This document shows positions 1-12,440 of a DNA stretch of 64,000 bases, piece by piece. The DNA lies in contig JBAMJR010000011.1 of NCBI GenBank assembly GCA_038501785.1, forward strand, positions 2,381,501 through 2,445,500. Reading direction: 5' to 3'. The DNA is from Myoxocephalus aenaeus. Taxonomy: Eukaryota > Chordata > Actinopteri > Perciformes > Cottidae. Positions within the stretch are counted from its first letter, which is position 1. Each line of letters begins with the position of its first letter. The notes beneath the pieces were generated by a model. It searched no databases. It was not told where the DNA came from and saw only the letters and a list, made by a program, of their open reading frames with translations. Made by a program: the position numbers and the translations under genes.

Positions 1-1569
1 ATTTTAACCAAATCTTTTTTTATATATTTTATATCTTGATCACATTCATTCTGCACGATATTCTTAGAAGGTTCCTCTGTGTAGGGCAGAATGAAAGCTC
101 CTGAGCAAAGCTGTAAAAAATAAAAGTCAACATATAATACAATTTGATGAATAACTTTTTGTTGGCTGTGGGCATGCATGCAAAGCCCATTATGTTTGAT
201 GTCGCTCTCAGGGGCACACAGTGTCCCCTTGTTCCTCCTACCTCTGACAGTGACAGGGTGAGCCCGAGGAGGTGTGCCCTCTAATAAAACATTTATATCC
301 GGAGAAACAGCGTGTCCAGCTCCAGCCACAACACAGGCTTTGACACCAGGGGCTCTTTAGAAGTTAGCCGCCAAGATTTAGAGGCTTGTCTAAGGGGTGC
401 CCATTGTTCAGGACTCTCATCCCCTCACATTCCCTCCCCCTGCATCAAGACGCGCGGTGCTAAAGTCTCACAGTAGTCTGCAGTCACTTCAAAAGACACC
501 CCGCATGAAAGGGCTCGGTTTGACCCCTGCGAAATAAGCAGCAGCTAAATTGATAGATTGAAAAGTGGGGTAATTTGTATCAACTCAGTAAGTTATTATG
601 CAGCTAAACAGGAAGGTCATGTCTTTGTGCTTTGGCCTTAGCCTCAGCCCCATAGCAACGAGACATCAATGTAACATCAGTTCCCCAAAACACCGGCTTG
701 TACTCTCTCAAAATGATGCGTGTAAACAAGGCCCGATTGTGGCGAGACAATCAGCCTCCAATTGTGGCGCACAGGCGTGCAAAAGGAAGCAAAGTGAGGA
801 CAGGAAGTGTGTGTGTGTTGCAATTTTTTCTCTCCAAAGCAGGCACGGGATGACTGTCCTGCTTGGCTGGGGAGATAATGTCTGATAATGGTGGGCTAAT
901 GATGCTTGGACTGATTGAATTAAGCCAGGGGTCCAACGGGTCATAGCCCTGCAGCCGAAGACTGACTCACCTTCCCCCCGCAACAAACCCTCCTGGGAAA
1001 GGCAACGATCGGTGTTTCCCCCCCGGTCCCAGTTTTTACAGCTCAACCAAAATTCTCATGGCACTAAAATCAATGTTGCCATTGTTGGGGCCAAACGGCA
1101 CGTCCTGACCATGGCCAATGCAAAGAATTCCAAGTGGCAGGGCCTGCTGGCCTGTTGGGAGCGACAGATTTGATTATGAGGAGGGCCAACGTTGTTTTTC
1201 AAGCCTGTCACATAAAGGGGGTCTTGTTCAACATCAGGACAATGGGACCTCTAAGTGGCATGTGAAACTGAACCGACTATGTGCAATAATTCAGGGCTTT
1301 GATTTGACAAATGTTTTTGTGCCTTCCTCCACATCTGCAAATACCTCCACTTCTCTGCGTCCACTCTTCTTCTGTCTTTCTTTCTTCCTGTGCCAGATAC
1401 TGTTCCAGCAAGAACTGACGGCTTACACAAGATGTACCTCAAACAGGAGGGGAGAAAATGAAGGAAGAAATTGAGGAAAAAAGAGGAAAAGAACTGTTGG
1501 AGGGAAAATGTTGGGCTCGCAGATAAGTTTGGCTGTTTGGCTTTTGTTGTTTGAATTAAAATAAAGGTT
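1..1569. other. Single-copy non-coding stretch
   Basis: No gene, RNA or transposon was recognised here. Open frames on both strands are short and show no family resemblance. Patches at about 430-700 and 1040-1200 are complex, non-repetitive and contain AT-rich core words among GC-balanced sequence, which is compatible with regulatory DNA but proves nothing. The stretch at 1370-1500 shifts from pyrimidine-rich to purine-rich. Confidence 0.5.
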
Positions 1570-1870
1570 TCCTTCTCTGCTGTCACATTGCATTAGCGGC
1601 AGCTGCGATGGCTGCTATCAGCCCTGCTGCTGGCTGCGGCTCTGTGTGGAGCGAAGCTGACGGTGTGTGGAAACTAACACAGGCACTGTGCTGTGACCGC
1701 GTCACCTGCAATCAGGCCCAGCAGCCAGCCAGATTAATCATGACAGTAGGCAATATTTCCAACATTATTAGAAGAGAAACCTAATATTTTGGGACATCAG
1801 GGATCCCGGTGCCGGTGTCCATCAAAGTGAGAGCCTTCATTTAATGCTCCTTGGATGGGTAACCCTGGCA
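1570..1870. other. Candidate conserved non-coding element
   Basis: A block of complex sequence has GCAGC-rich words around 1590-1640 and AT-rich core words (AGATTAATCATGACAG near 1731, AACATTATTAG near 1761). It has no open frame of note and no repeat match that I know. The small palindrome GTGACCGCGTCAC near 1694 sits inside it. The call is based on texture only; cross-species alignment is required. Confidence 0.25.
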
Positions 1871-1914
1871 CTTAACCCCTTTTAGATATTCCATCTCTCT
1901 CCTCTCCTCCTCTT

Positions 1915-1997
1915 CACACACACACACACCCACACACAGGCACACACATAGACACACACCGACACACACACACCCACACACACACTCACACAAACAC
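1915..1997. repeat. Interrupted (CA)n microsatellite
   Basis: The tract is CA dinucleotides broken by CC, GG, TAG, CGA and CTC interruptions. The interruptions suggest an old, mutating array. It follows a pyrimidine tract (TCTCTCCTCTCC...) at 1892-1912. Confidence 0.9.
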
Positions 1998-2602
1998 GTA
2001 TACAGGCTGATGGCTTATGATGAGGCATCCCTCCCAAACAGAGGTGATGCATTTATTCCCAACACAATTTCTCACTGCCATTACGCCATGTTTTCACAAA
2101 GCCAAACAAGAAATTGTACACCTATATCTGCCCTGTAACATCAGTCCTATTTGCTGGGGATTGTGCAAAGGGCTGTGGGGGTTAGTGAAAACAAAATGAA
2201 CCTGCCACACCTGTATACATGCGTGATTGTGTGTGAAAGCCAGGATTTTCTTGGATTGTGTGTGCACGTGTTTCAGTAACCACTTTGTATTTTTTACAGG
2301 ATTGTGTTATGAGCCTTATATCTGTTTGTGGGGTGTCAGGAGGGTCCTATTGTACTTCTCTGTGCACCCTTAACACCGCTTTACACTTTCTATTTTGTTT
2401 ATCTGTGTGTGTGTGTGTGTGCCTGCCTTGAGTTTGATTTGATGTGATTGTGTCTGGCATGTAGTGTGTGCAGGTGCTGTGAATCGTAGAGATCCTAATC
2501 GTGACTCATCCCCGCTCCTCTCCTCTGTTCCCAGGACGTTTCACCCCTCAGAAGGTCTGTCGATAGGACAATGTGTTTGCATATGGATTAACAAATGTTC
2601 AG
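1998..2602. other. Single-copy stretch with a short TG array
   Basis: No gene seen. A pure (TG)9 run lies at 2404-2421. The remainder is ordinary AT-rich sequence without recognised repeats. Confidence 0.5.
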
Positions 2603-2633
<31 letters not shown>

Positions 2634-2647
2634 CGTACACACACACG

Positions 2648-2710
<63 letters not shown>

Positions 2711-2782
2711 GTACGCATGCACACACGCACGCACGCACACATACACACACAAACACACACACACACAAACACACACACACAC
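2603..2782. repeat. Long (CA)n microsatellite, about 180 bp
   Basis: CA repeat with a pure core at about 2651-2706, flanked by variants carrying CG (ACGCGTAC, ACGCACGCACGC) and AA interruptions. Open frames across it translate to His-Thr or Cys-Val repeats and are artefacts. Alternating purine-pyrimidine DNA of this length can adopt Z-form structure under supercoiling. Confidence 0.97.
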
Positions 2783-3348
2783 TCGTGCACCTATACTGTA
2801 GTGTGGATAGACTCACAATCACAATTTTTGGAAATAATTTCATTCATCTGTTGATAAAATAATCTCACCACAATAATCTCACCACAAGGTCCAATGGTGA
2901 TCTTTTGATCATATTATATGACCTTCTCAGGAGATGGTTTTTGTTATGTTTCATGATATTTTAGATTTCAATGAGCGCGTTTATTAATATAATATTATTT
3001 TTACAAAATATGGAATATCTTAGTTTTGCATTTGGGAAGGACAATCTTAAAAAGTAAAGATACAAATACAAAGTGAGTTTCACAGCAGCATTACAGTAAG
3101 ATGCCAATAAAACACACACAGTTGAACACTGGTGAGCGCCTCACCTGCCAGCAATACTCACTCATTGACATCCATTCTTTGACCTACTGTGCTCACAGTC
3201 TGCACACATACACTACAACGAGACGCTGCATCAAAGACCAGATGACATGTCAATCATATTGATCCTCAGAATCGGTGCTGTTTGTTTGCTTGTCAGAGGA
3301 CTCAATTGGCAATCAATGCACGGTTACTTTAATTTTGCCCATTGACTG

Positions 3349-3350
<2 letters not shown>
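2783..3350. other. Single-copy stretch, nothing recognised
   Basis: AT-rich sequence without open frames. A short duplication (ATAATCTCACCACA twice, near 2860-2886) is the only local repeat. Confidence 0.5.

Positions 3351-3379
<29 letters not shown>
3351..3379. repeat. (TG)n microsatellite
   Basis: About 14 uninterrupted TG units directly follow TTGACTGAC. Confidence 0.93.
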
Positions 3380-3382
<3 letters not shown>

Positions 3383-3600
3383 CCTCATTCTCAGAGCCTT
3401 GTTTAGGGGAGGAGAGGAGAGCGAGACAATGTTGTCCTGCTGGCGTGTGCCTCGGCTGTGTTCATCAGGGGGTTTGGGGCCTAATACACCATGGCGGTCC
3501 CCCATTTGTTTAATTTGTAAGGCTCTGACATCAATTGTTGAGCTTCATTTGCCCCATCGAAACGTCACATGTCACCCCTAATGGGCCAAGCTGTGAAGTG

Positions 3601-3652
3601 TGTGTCTGCGTGTGTGTAGGGACTGTATGTGTGCGTGAATGTGTGTGTGTGT

Positions 3653-3710
<58 letters not shown>

Positions 3711-3727
3711 AGCTGGGGGGGGGGGGT
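3601..3727. repeat. Compound TG array ending in a G run
   Basis: Interrupted TG units (3601-3653) lead into a long pure TG tract to about 3707, then ATGAGCT and a run of about 13 G (3715-3727). Confidence 0.93.
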
Positions 3728-4800
3728 TTGGAAATGTATTCAGTTTCCATCAAGGGCTGCTGGTTATCCAATGAATTTAATTCAATTATACTTTAAGAGA
3801 GAAGAGCAAGTACATAGTCGTGAATATGGCTCTTTTGTGTGTCTAAACTAAACATTTTGAAGTGTATGGGCCTGTGTGTGGGCCCGAAGACCAACGTGAA
3901 GATAGTCAGAAGCAATTTGAAGTTTGTTTGAAAGGTGAGGCGATACTTACATTAGAAAATGAACAGTAACAATATATGTTACTAAACTGAACAAAACGAT
4001 TCAGATTAATAACCTTTTTTGTTATTTCCCACTTTCGAAATGGTGAAATTAGTTGTCAATCCAAAAAACTATGGATTCAATAACACAAATATACATTTAA
4101 ATCTTTCTTTAAATTATCTATTTGTATAAGTCATGCAATCAATCTCAGGCCGCTTGTTTATGGTTTTGGAAAGATCGTGGTTCTAGTTAGAAAGAAGAAA
4201 ACAGTAACTGTCATCACCACACCCTTACTCTCTTTTTGCTACGCAAGCTTCATAGAGATTTTGGAAATTAAGAATCTATCGAGAATGTCGTTTATTGGGG
4301 CACGAGCCTCTGAAGCTTTGGTTTAGTTTGCTACAGGGCTGCAGCTGCATGGATTTCAAGGGGACTGCATTCTGTATTTACTTACTGTTACTCAGAGAAA
4401 AGGGTTTGAGCTTATTTCTGTTTACCCCAATCAAAAAGAAATCTTTGCATCTTTGATAATAATGCTCTGGTTGGCAAATACCATAATTTACTTTTAAACT
4501 GTGTAAATCAGCATACAAATTGTGTGCTGCAGATTAAGTTAATACGACTGTACTTCCAAGGGATTCTGGACTGTCTTGGACAACAGAACAGATCATTAGG
4601 TCCTGCTGGCTGTTCTGAACGAATTAATTGTGTTTAGGACTCAATGGACCTTCATGAGAACTCACATTTGCACAGATGCTGCATGTGCGTGATAATGACC
4701 AGTGGTCTGCTTGCTGTTGGAAATGATGACTTCAGAGAGGCCTGCCACTGTGTGAGTCTTCGTCTGCTGCTGTGGTCCATTCCTCTCCCCAGGCTGCAGT

Positions 4801-4801
<1 letters not shown>
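3728..4801. other. Single-copy stretch, nothing recognised
   Basis: AT-rich non-coding DNA. The segment near 4158-4190 (GGTTTTGGAAAGATCGTGGT) faintly resembles a fish interspersed-repeat motif but is too short to call. No gene was found. Confidence 0.45.
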
Positions 4802-4858
<57 letters not shown>

Positions 4859-4887
4859 TGCATACTCTATACTGCCACAGATGAGCA
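4802..4887. repeat. (CA)n array with 31-bp flank shared with 7.9 kb
   Basis: Pure CA from 4802 to 4856 is followed by a 31-bp unique-looking sequence (4857-4887, GATGCATACTCTATACTGCC...). That 31-bp sequence recurs exactly after the CA array at 7835-7923. The 5' flanks of the two arrays differ, so the shared unit is CA tract plus 3' flank. Confidence 0.92.
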
Positions 4888-6019
4888 TATGCATATCATT
4901 ATTAACTCCCACACATACATACACACGCTCACGCACAGGCACACACACATATGTATCCATTAGTAAGACAGAGAAAAGCAAAGTGCAGCGCCGGACAAAC
5001 AGAGCGGCTGAAGGCCCCCGCACCACAGCGATAACCCTGCTGCATGACTCAATTCAGGGGATATGCTCAGTCACATCAAAACATGCTCTTTGTCACCAGG
5101 CCCCCGAAAAACATGTTTGTCATGTTGCCCTCTGTGGGTTATGTGTTCCCCAACTCGCAGGTCCAAGTATAATTATGCAGCATCTCAATGGGCACCATTC
5201 ATCTTCTCTTATGGCGAATCATTGCCCGGAAGTGATCTAAACATGACCGCGGGAACCTATCACAGAATATTTGAAAGCAAAGCGGGGGAGTCTAGGGGCA
5301 TAATTCTGTTGTGAAGGGCTAATGCATTCACACCCACACAGATTGACTCACCCTGACAAAAGAGGCTGTGTTGTCTATTCTAGGCAGCTGGGCAGGATGG
5401 CGAAACTTGGAATCCTTTGTAGGCCGGAAGAGAAGTCAGTCTTTGTCAGATTTTTACAGAGTATATTTTACAATACGCCTTCGCACGGCCGGTCAGACAT
5501 TCAGAGTTGCAACAAGGCTTGAGAAAGTTTGCATAGATTAGCAGTGTTATTACTAATGTTGAGCCCACTTATGTGTTAATCAAGCCTTTTTTAAATGCAG
5601 GCCTTATCTGTTTGGGAATCACTGTTTTTATACACCGAGGCTGTTTATCTTTGTAACCTGCACACAGGCAAACTGTGAATGAATGAGGCCTGTTTGCAAT
5701 AGTGACGATAAATCAAAGAAATACCGGTTTGCCTCAAGGTAGTTAAAAGAACATTGCAGTTGTGTGTCCTTTAGTCATGTGTTTAAGAGCCAAATGTGAA
5801 TATATATAGTGTTTTTAAAGTCAGTAGAAATGAACAGATTAGTGAAAGTAAAAGGAACAAAAATCATACTGTTTCCCCAAAGAATGTATTATTTCTTCTC
5901 AATAAGAAACACTAATATAATGTTAGTGAAGGCAGACAGAGGAAGTGTTACTGCTGCCATACACTAAATTCAAGTCGTCAGCATTGCCAGTTTTATTTAC
6001 ACTAGTTGTGGTTGTTTGT
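4888..6019. other. Single-copy stretch, nothing recognised
   Basis: No gene or known repeat. Open frames at 4881-5240 and 5063-5314 are short, overlap in different frames and have no recognisable domain. Sequence at about 5040-5300 is complex and could be conserved non-coding DNA. Confidence 0.45.
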
Positions 6020-6410
6020 CTCATCGTCTTCCGGCTTTCCACCAGATTTTGGAACTTGGCTGCAGGGATTTACTCCCATTCAGCCAAAAGAGCCGAAGTA
6101 AGGTCCAGCACCGAAGCTGGGAGATAAGTTCTGGCTCACAGTCGGCGTTCCAGCTCATCCCAAAGGTGTTGGATGGGATTGAGGTCAGGCCTCTGTGCAG
6201 GCCGGTCATGGCTGTGCACTGTCATGTTGAAACAGGAGCGGGCTTTCCCCAAAGTGTTGCCACAAAGTTTGAAGCACACTGTTGTCTAAAGTATTGTTGC
6301 ACGCTCTCGCATTAAGATTTCACTTAATTGAAATAAATGGGTCTTTTGCCCAAATCATGAAAAATAGCCCCAGTCCACAAATACAACATTTTACGGGGCT
6401 TCCACATACG
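6020..6410 (-). pseudogene. Tc1/mariner-like transposase remnant
   Basis: Read on the minus strand this matches the C-terminal half of fish Tc1-like transposases. Conceptual pieces include TLWQHFGE, FQHD (the second catalytic Asp context), PxLNPIxHLWDELERR and a degraded tail resembling xNLVES. The pieces lie in different frames with stop codons. Compared with the family as I know it, roughly 60 nt are missing between FQHD and the PxLNPI block. The window's plus strand shows the family's usual reverse-strand words, e.g. CATCCCAAAGGTGTTGGATG. It is dead, with no intact inverted terminal repeat seen. Confidence 0.85.
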
Positions 6411-7487
<1,077 letters not shown>

Positions 7488-7488
7488 C

Positions 7489-7490
<2 letters not shown>

Positions 7491-7519
<29 letters not shown>
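7491..7519. repeat. (TG)n microsatellite
   Basis: About 14 TG units immediately follow the right end of the MITE, so the MITE is bracketed by TG arrays on both sides. Confidence 0.93.
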
Positions 7520-7522
<3 letters not shown>

Positions 7523-7532
7523 TGTGGCTTTG

Positions 7533-7569
7533 AAGTAGTGTGTTTTGTAAGAAACAAAACACACTACTT
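7533..7569. repeat. Perfect 16-bp inverted repeat, 5-nt loop
   Basis: Arms AAGTAGTGTGTTTTGT (7533-7548) and its exact complement (7554-7569) are separated by AAGAA. The stem is shorter than a typical pre-miRNA. It could be a cruciform-forming palindrome or a young template-switch product. Confidence 0.9.
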
Positions 7570-7834
7570 GCTGTCACAATGCATTTAGCGCTCCCTTCCA
7601 CTGTGAAATGTTTAGTTACTCTGTCAAACCTCTCTGGCAGGGGGCCCAAATTGCAAATTAATGTATAGCTCGTGTGCACCTTGGTGATTTCTTATCCAAA
7701 AGACTGTTTAAATAAAGCATTTAGGCAGCGGTGTTAATCTACCAACAAAGGCTCAGCTGTTTTTAGCAGATACAACGACTGTCAGGAGTCTCGGCTGGAA
7801 GTGCATATTCATGCACAGCTGAGTCGCATCAGGG

Positions 7835-7835
7835 C

Positions 7836-7925
<90 letters not shown>

Positions 7926-7954
7926 TGCATACTCTATACTGCCACAGATGAGCA
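7835..7954. repeat. (CA)n array with duplicated 31-bp 3' flank
   Basis: CA tract with two CG interruptions near 7857-7863, running to 7923, then the same 31 bp (7924-7954) found after the CA array at 4802-4856. Sequence diverges straight after ATGAGCA in both copies. Confidence 0.93.
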
Positions 7955-9644
7955 GTCGGTAATTTTGGCTCTGGAAACGTAATAATTCTGGAGACATAAG
8001 ACTTAACGTGAGTTTGGATTTGAACGAAAACACTGAAGTGTGACCGAACATCGTGTGTGGTCTGGTGCATATCCATTGTGTCATGTATCTCCAGAGGAGG
8101 AAGAGTTTAGACCAGCTATTTCTCAGCACAGCAGTGTGTGTATCTGAATAGCCCACAACATATATACACTTACTTCCTTTTATATTTCTTTCTCTGCTGT
8201 CAGAATGCTCACAGATGAGAAGCACGTGGCTTTCATCGGATGTCCTCAGATACTTCTTCCTCCATTTCAGCTGCCTTATTATTAGGTTAGACTACTGTAA
8301 ATAATTGTATTTTTCTTTTCCACAATGTTTTGGATGAAGTGCAAAGCATTATAATTCAATTCATTTTATTTTGTATAGCCCAGAATCACAAATTCCCAGG
8401 AAGCAGGTCACGTGGTGTGTATTTTGACAGTGTATGCCGCCGCTGTTGCTGCTTTGAAGAAAAGAAAGCTTTTCATTAATGAAGTTAATAATGTGATAAC
8501 TGAATGGATGACATAACATGAAGGTATACAGTCAATCTTCCCCAAGTACATCCAAGTACTTATTGACTTCATGTAAAACACTGATTAAATCTAATATAAT
8601 GAATTAATGCAAAGGCTACAGCTGGGTGTGCACTTTAGGCATTTATTTTGTTGTGTTAGTTTGTTGTGCTATAATAAGCACTGCAATCTGATTGTTTATG
8701 TAATCAAGACAACAGAGGCATCCCAACAGCCATGTTGGTTCACCCCTCAGGTCCTTCCGTCCTTTCAAATCTCTCACTGCTGTTTTGTATCGAGAGAAGA
8801 ATTGTGCGTTCAAAGTTTATCTGAGAGGATGTTAAAGATTGCGTTATAACAACAGTTGCATTTGATGATAATTATCAATGCAACCTCTTTACACAATAAA
8901 GTGCTTCTAGCAAATTAGCTTTTTTTATAAATCACCATGTTTCATACCTCACACTGCAGGAATTCCTGCTTTCTTCCTTAACTGGCTGGCAACGGCAGCC
9001 TGTCGCACAATGGCTCCTCTCTCGCTGAGGATGGCCTGTTAGGCTGCAAGCTTGTTGAAGAGGTGGCTCTTAAATATTTGATTTCACTTTGAAAAGACTT
9101 ATTTCTTGAGAAAATACCACATATATTGAATTTGAACTTGTGTTAAATTCAACCACATGTACTGAACAGTTTTATAATGATAATCAATTGGATTAGTGGC
9201 TGGTTTGTCTGTGGTGCTGACAGAAACATGGGCCCGATTAAGGGCGAGGCTGGTATCCCTGTGGGCTTGTCACATGTTCCACAAAGTGTATCAATCAACT
9301 TAAATAATTTAATAAGTTTTAGATTAAATTAGTCTGTAAAAATCAGAGAGAGAAAAGCCTCAATTGTGCCACTAAATTTCAGAGCTGATATGCTTAGTGT
9401 GGTGATAGAGCCAAAGACACATTTAAATGCCCGGAGCCTTTCATGTTTGTTTATTTTAAGAGCTTAAAGCTGCAATATGCAGCTTTCTGACCGAGTGTGT
9501 GTCACATGTTCTTCTTGGAATTCAGCAAAATGCCATTGATCCCCTGATCACCCTTATACTATTTACTGAGGGTGTTGATGTGCAACGTTGCCGTTGACAA
9601 TTGCCCCATTTATACATTTCATCTATAGTGTTTTATCTGGATAA
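7955..9644. other. Single-copy stretch, nothing recognised apart from a short tail
   Basis: No gene seen. A LINE/SINE-like tail at 8353-8398 is listed separately. An 8-bp palindrome AAGCTGCA-ATA-TGCAGCTT lies near 9466-9484. Confidence 0.5.
8353..8398 (-). mobile_element. Short retroelement 3'-tail fragment
   Basis: ATTCAATTCATTTTATTTTG followed by ATAGCCCAGAATCACAAATT resembles the common fish repeat whose tail reads ATTCAATTCAATTTTATTTA then ATAGCCCA. On the minus strand it would be the terminal short-motif tail of a LINE or SINE. Only about 45 bp remain. Confidence 0.5.
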
Positions 9645-9775
9645 TGGCACCTGATCTGACCCAGATGTGGTCTGGCTTATCTGATCCATTTTGATTATTT
9701 GCCTCTTGTATTAGCATGCATCTTCCTTTAACCAGATCACATGTTAATGCCAGGTGTAAAAGATGTAAACATGTT
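9645..9775. mobile_element. Possible MITE fragment with TTAATGCCAGGTG end
   Basis: Contains CAGATGTGGTCTGGC and ends with CACATGTTAATGCCAGGTGT, words that I associate with a fish DNA-transposon MITE whose ends read TTCACACCTGG/CCAGGTGTGAA. A related, better preserved copy may lie at 47126-47395. Termini are not intact. Confidence 0.4.
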
Positions 9776-10259
9776 CCATCAGTAGAGTATACAAATCCAG
9801 AGAGAGCTTATTTTCAGAGTTGCATTACATTTACAGATAAATACAGTAACAAGGATCATGCAAACTGACTTTGTTGCCCTGGGCGTGGCAGATGATTTAC
9901 CTGGTACTGTGACAGAAACATCTTTTTATCAATTGAGATGATGAACAAATAAAGATAAATATATACTGTATATATATATTTTTCACATATTCAAACTAAA
10001 AATAAACCCTGGATATTTATCCAAATCACAAAGAGAAAACACAAAAGTTGAGGGACCATGGTTTCAGGATGCTGGATTTGCCTTAGGTCAGATGACCACA
10101 TTTCACAAGAGTTTCTTTTAGTTCTTAAACAGTGTAATTTAATCTTGTTGAGTTCTAAAAAAAAATGAAATGCATGTCAGTTTGGCACACCAGCCATTCC
10201 ATAACTAATCTGTGCCATTAGTATGTGTGAGAAAAAATAGAGAAGAGAAAGAGACAAGT

Positions 10260-10263
<4 letters not shown>
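9776..10263. other. AT-rich single-copy stretch
   Basis: No gene. It includes a short TA-rich run at 9957-9980. Confidence 0.5.

Positions 10264-10302
<39 letters not shown>
10264..10302. repeat. (GA)n microsatellite
   Basis: About 19 pure GA units. Confidence 0.95.
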
Positions 10303-10306
<4 letters not shown>

Positions 10307-12279
10307 ATCAAAAAGTGGCCCATCTATCCTCTTGACAGTTCTGTCTCTTCATCCTCTGTGTCAGATCCTACACATCCAGCTGTGTGGCCAAAGTTCAGAT
10401 ACGGGCCCTAAGGTGTTTTCTGATTGATCCAGCCTACCAACAATGACGGCTGTGTGTCTTGTGCACCATTGCCGTCTTGGTGTGGGTCAAAGAGCTAGCC
10501 ATCTTTGCTGCCTCTCCTGCAAACAGTTGACACATCATGATGAGTGAAAGGTGTGCGGAGAGCGAGGGAGCAGGAGCGGCATGGTGGGAGTAATGATACG
10601 TGACAGAGAGGTGGAGAGAGAGCTTTGTTTGGGTCTGAGTATGTTGCAGCGCTGCCTAATTGAAGGATGTTTTAATGCTGTCGGAGGATGGCAGGTTGGA
10701 ATAATCATAGCTATTTGTTTACACAGCAGACACCCCGATTGACTTTTAATGGCTGCAGCCTGTGTAGTGCTTCCAAGCACCCGGGTGAATTTGACTTTCA
10801 TTACTGTGTGGAAAACATTCGCTCATCTCTTCCGCTTTCCTCTCTTGGTTTACATGAAGACGCTGGATTCTGCATAATTGATGAGGCAGCTTGTTGGTTG
10901 GTGAGTTTCTCTGTGACTGCAGAGGTGCAGAGCTGATCTCCGGGTCTGACTTTGTCTTCTTTGCAAGACACTTGCACATCCTGTCTGACCCTTCGGAGGA
11001 GACGTGTATGTGTCGTGTTGGCAATTCAGTAATTGTCAGTAACTTTAATTTACTGTACTATTTAATGTCAATATTCTCAATTTAAAGGTCTACTTATTAC
11101 CTTTTTCCTGAGCTTTCAAGTGTGGAGCGTCAATCACATGATAACAAGTGGTTGCATGTTCATATTTTCAAAGAATTCTGGACATGAGCGAAGTAGTTTT
11201 TTGTGTTATGCTGTACCAGATTTGGTCTTTACTATGATATAGTTTTAAACATTTAAAATATTTCCTATTATATTCCCTTTTGGTACTTTCATCCTTCATT
11301 TAATCTGTAATAGGGTTAATAACTGTGTCCTCTCTTTTGAATTAACCTTCAAATGAAGCAATTTATATAATATGGTAAAACTCGCTTGTTTATAACCGGT
11401 CTAAAGATCTGAACGCTTGTTTATTTCCTTGTTGGACTTTGTTGTAAGAATATCACCATGCTCCCATATCTCACCAATCACTTTGGGGCAAGGTCTTAAA
11501 ACAAATAAAGTCCAAACCTACAGAAACAAGACCCATGTTGTATTTATGCTAACTTATCCTTTAAAATGAAGTCCTAAAATGTCTGAGAGCTGCCTACAAA
11601 GTATAATATCCACTACTGCTTCCTGTTAATTAAGAATCAACACATGCACCACTTTGTTTGACAACGCCAAAGCATCGGACTGCAGACAATCATTAAGTTG
11701 CTGACTTTAAAAGGGACAGCAGTTTATTCATTGAGAGATAAGATTTCTCTGACCTTCTCTGAGGCTGGGTCAGGGGTCACATCACCAAAGGGGATTTAAA
11801 GATGGCTGCTGTTGCTGATGATGATTTTTGTCTTCACGGTAGTTTCCAGGGCAGAAAGTTCCTGTTCACCATTTTAACAACAAAGGCCGCCTTGTTATCG
11901 TGCATTATTACTACCTAGCACATCTTAGTGAGTCACAAAGTCACGGTGACAAGGGGGCAGCTCCTGTAATCCACATCTGCAGTGGGGGGTTAATGTTTTT
12001 TTTTTTTATTTAGCATTCCCCCATGAGTTCCTAATGGGGCATTGATCAGCTGGTGGTGGATAGAGGGTGTGAGGCTTTGAATGTTTCTATTATTGCCCAG
12101 AGTGTGAATAGAAACTGGGAATGTGTACAACACTGCAGTTTTACCAGGAGCCTATCAAAAAATTCTTGAAAAGGTTGAAAAATGTATGTCGGAAACAAAA
12201 AACATAATATCTATTGTTCAAATTAATTGCCCCCATCACCACATCACAACTGCGCTAGAACCCTCTGACACACTCACAC
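10303..12279. other. Single-copy stretch, nothing recognised
   Basis: About 2 kb without a recognised gene or repeat. Overlapping short frames on both strands at 10535-11085 have no family resemblance. The segment 11930-12060 carries a run of 10 T and complex flanks. Confidence 0.45.
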
Positions 12280-12440
12280 TGTATTGATGTTTAATTACAT
12301 TAATATGCAATATCAGTCTCTGGTAGCTCTTTAATTATGGATGAAGATGTAATGACACTACCATTAATATTTAATTAAAGGGCAATAAAGTGTTATTTGG
12401 CAGCATTACAAAACTAGACACTAATAAAGGAATGTCTTTA
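12280..12440. other. Candidate conserved non-coding element (octamer/homeodomain-rich)
   Basis: Dense TAAT/ATTA words (GTTTAATTACATTAATATGC, CTCTTTAATTATGG, TTTAATTAAAGGGC) occur together with ATATGCAAT, similar to a POU octamer, in sequence that is otherwise complex and non-repetitive. This texture is typical of deeply conserved developmental enhancers. It is inferred only; an alignment is needed. Confidence 0.35.

Noticed and set aside
598..1586. Frames of 95-118 codons on both strands near the window start
   Set aside because: No family resemblance, overlapping on opposite strands and of length expected by chance in GC-balanced sequence.
2464..2862. Open frames of 60-130 codons across CA/TG arrays (also at 3639, 4652, 6998, 7753, 54133)
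   Set aside because: They translate to His-Thr or Cys-Val dipeptide runs on both strands; microsatellites lack stop words in several frames.
7533..7569. microRNA gene
   Set aside because: The 16-bp stem with a 5-nt loop is too short for a Drosha/Dicer substrate.
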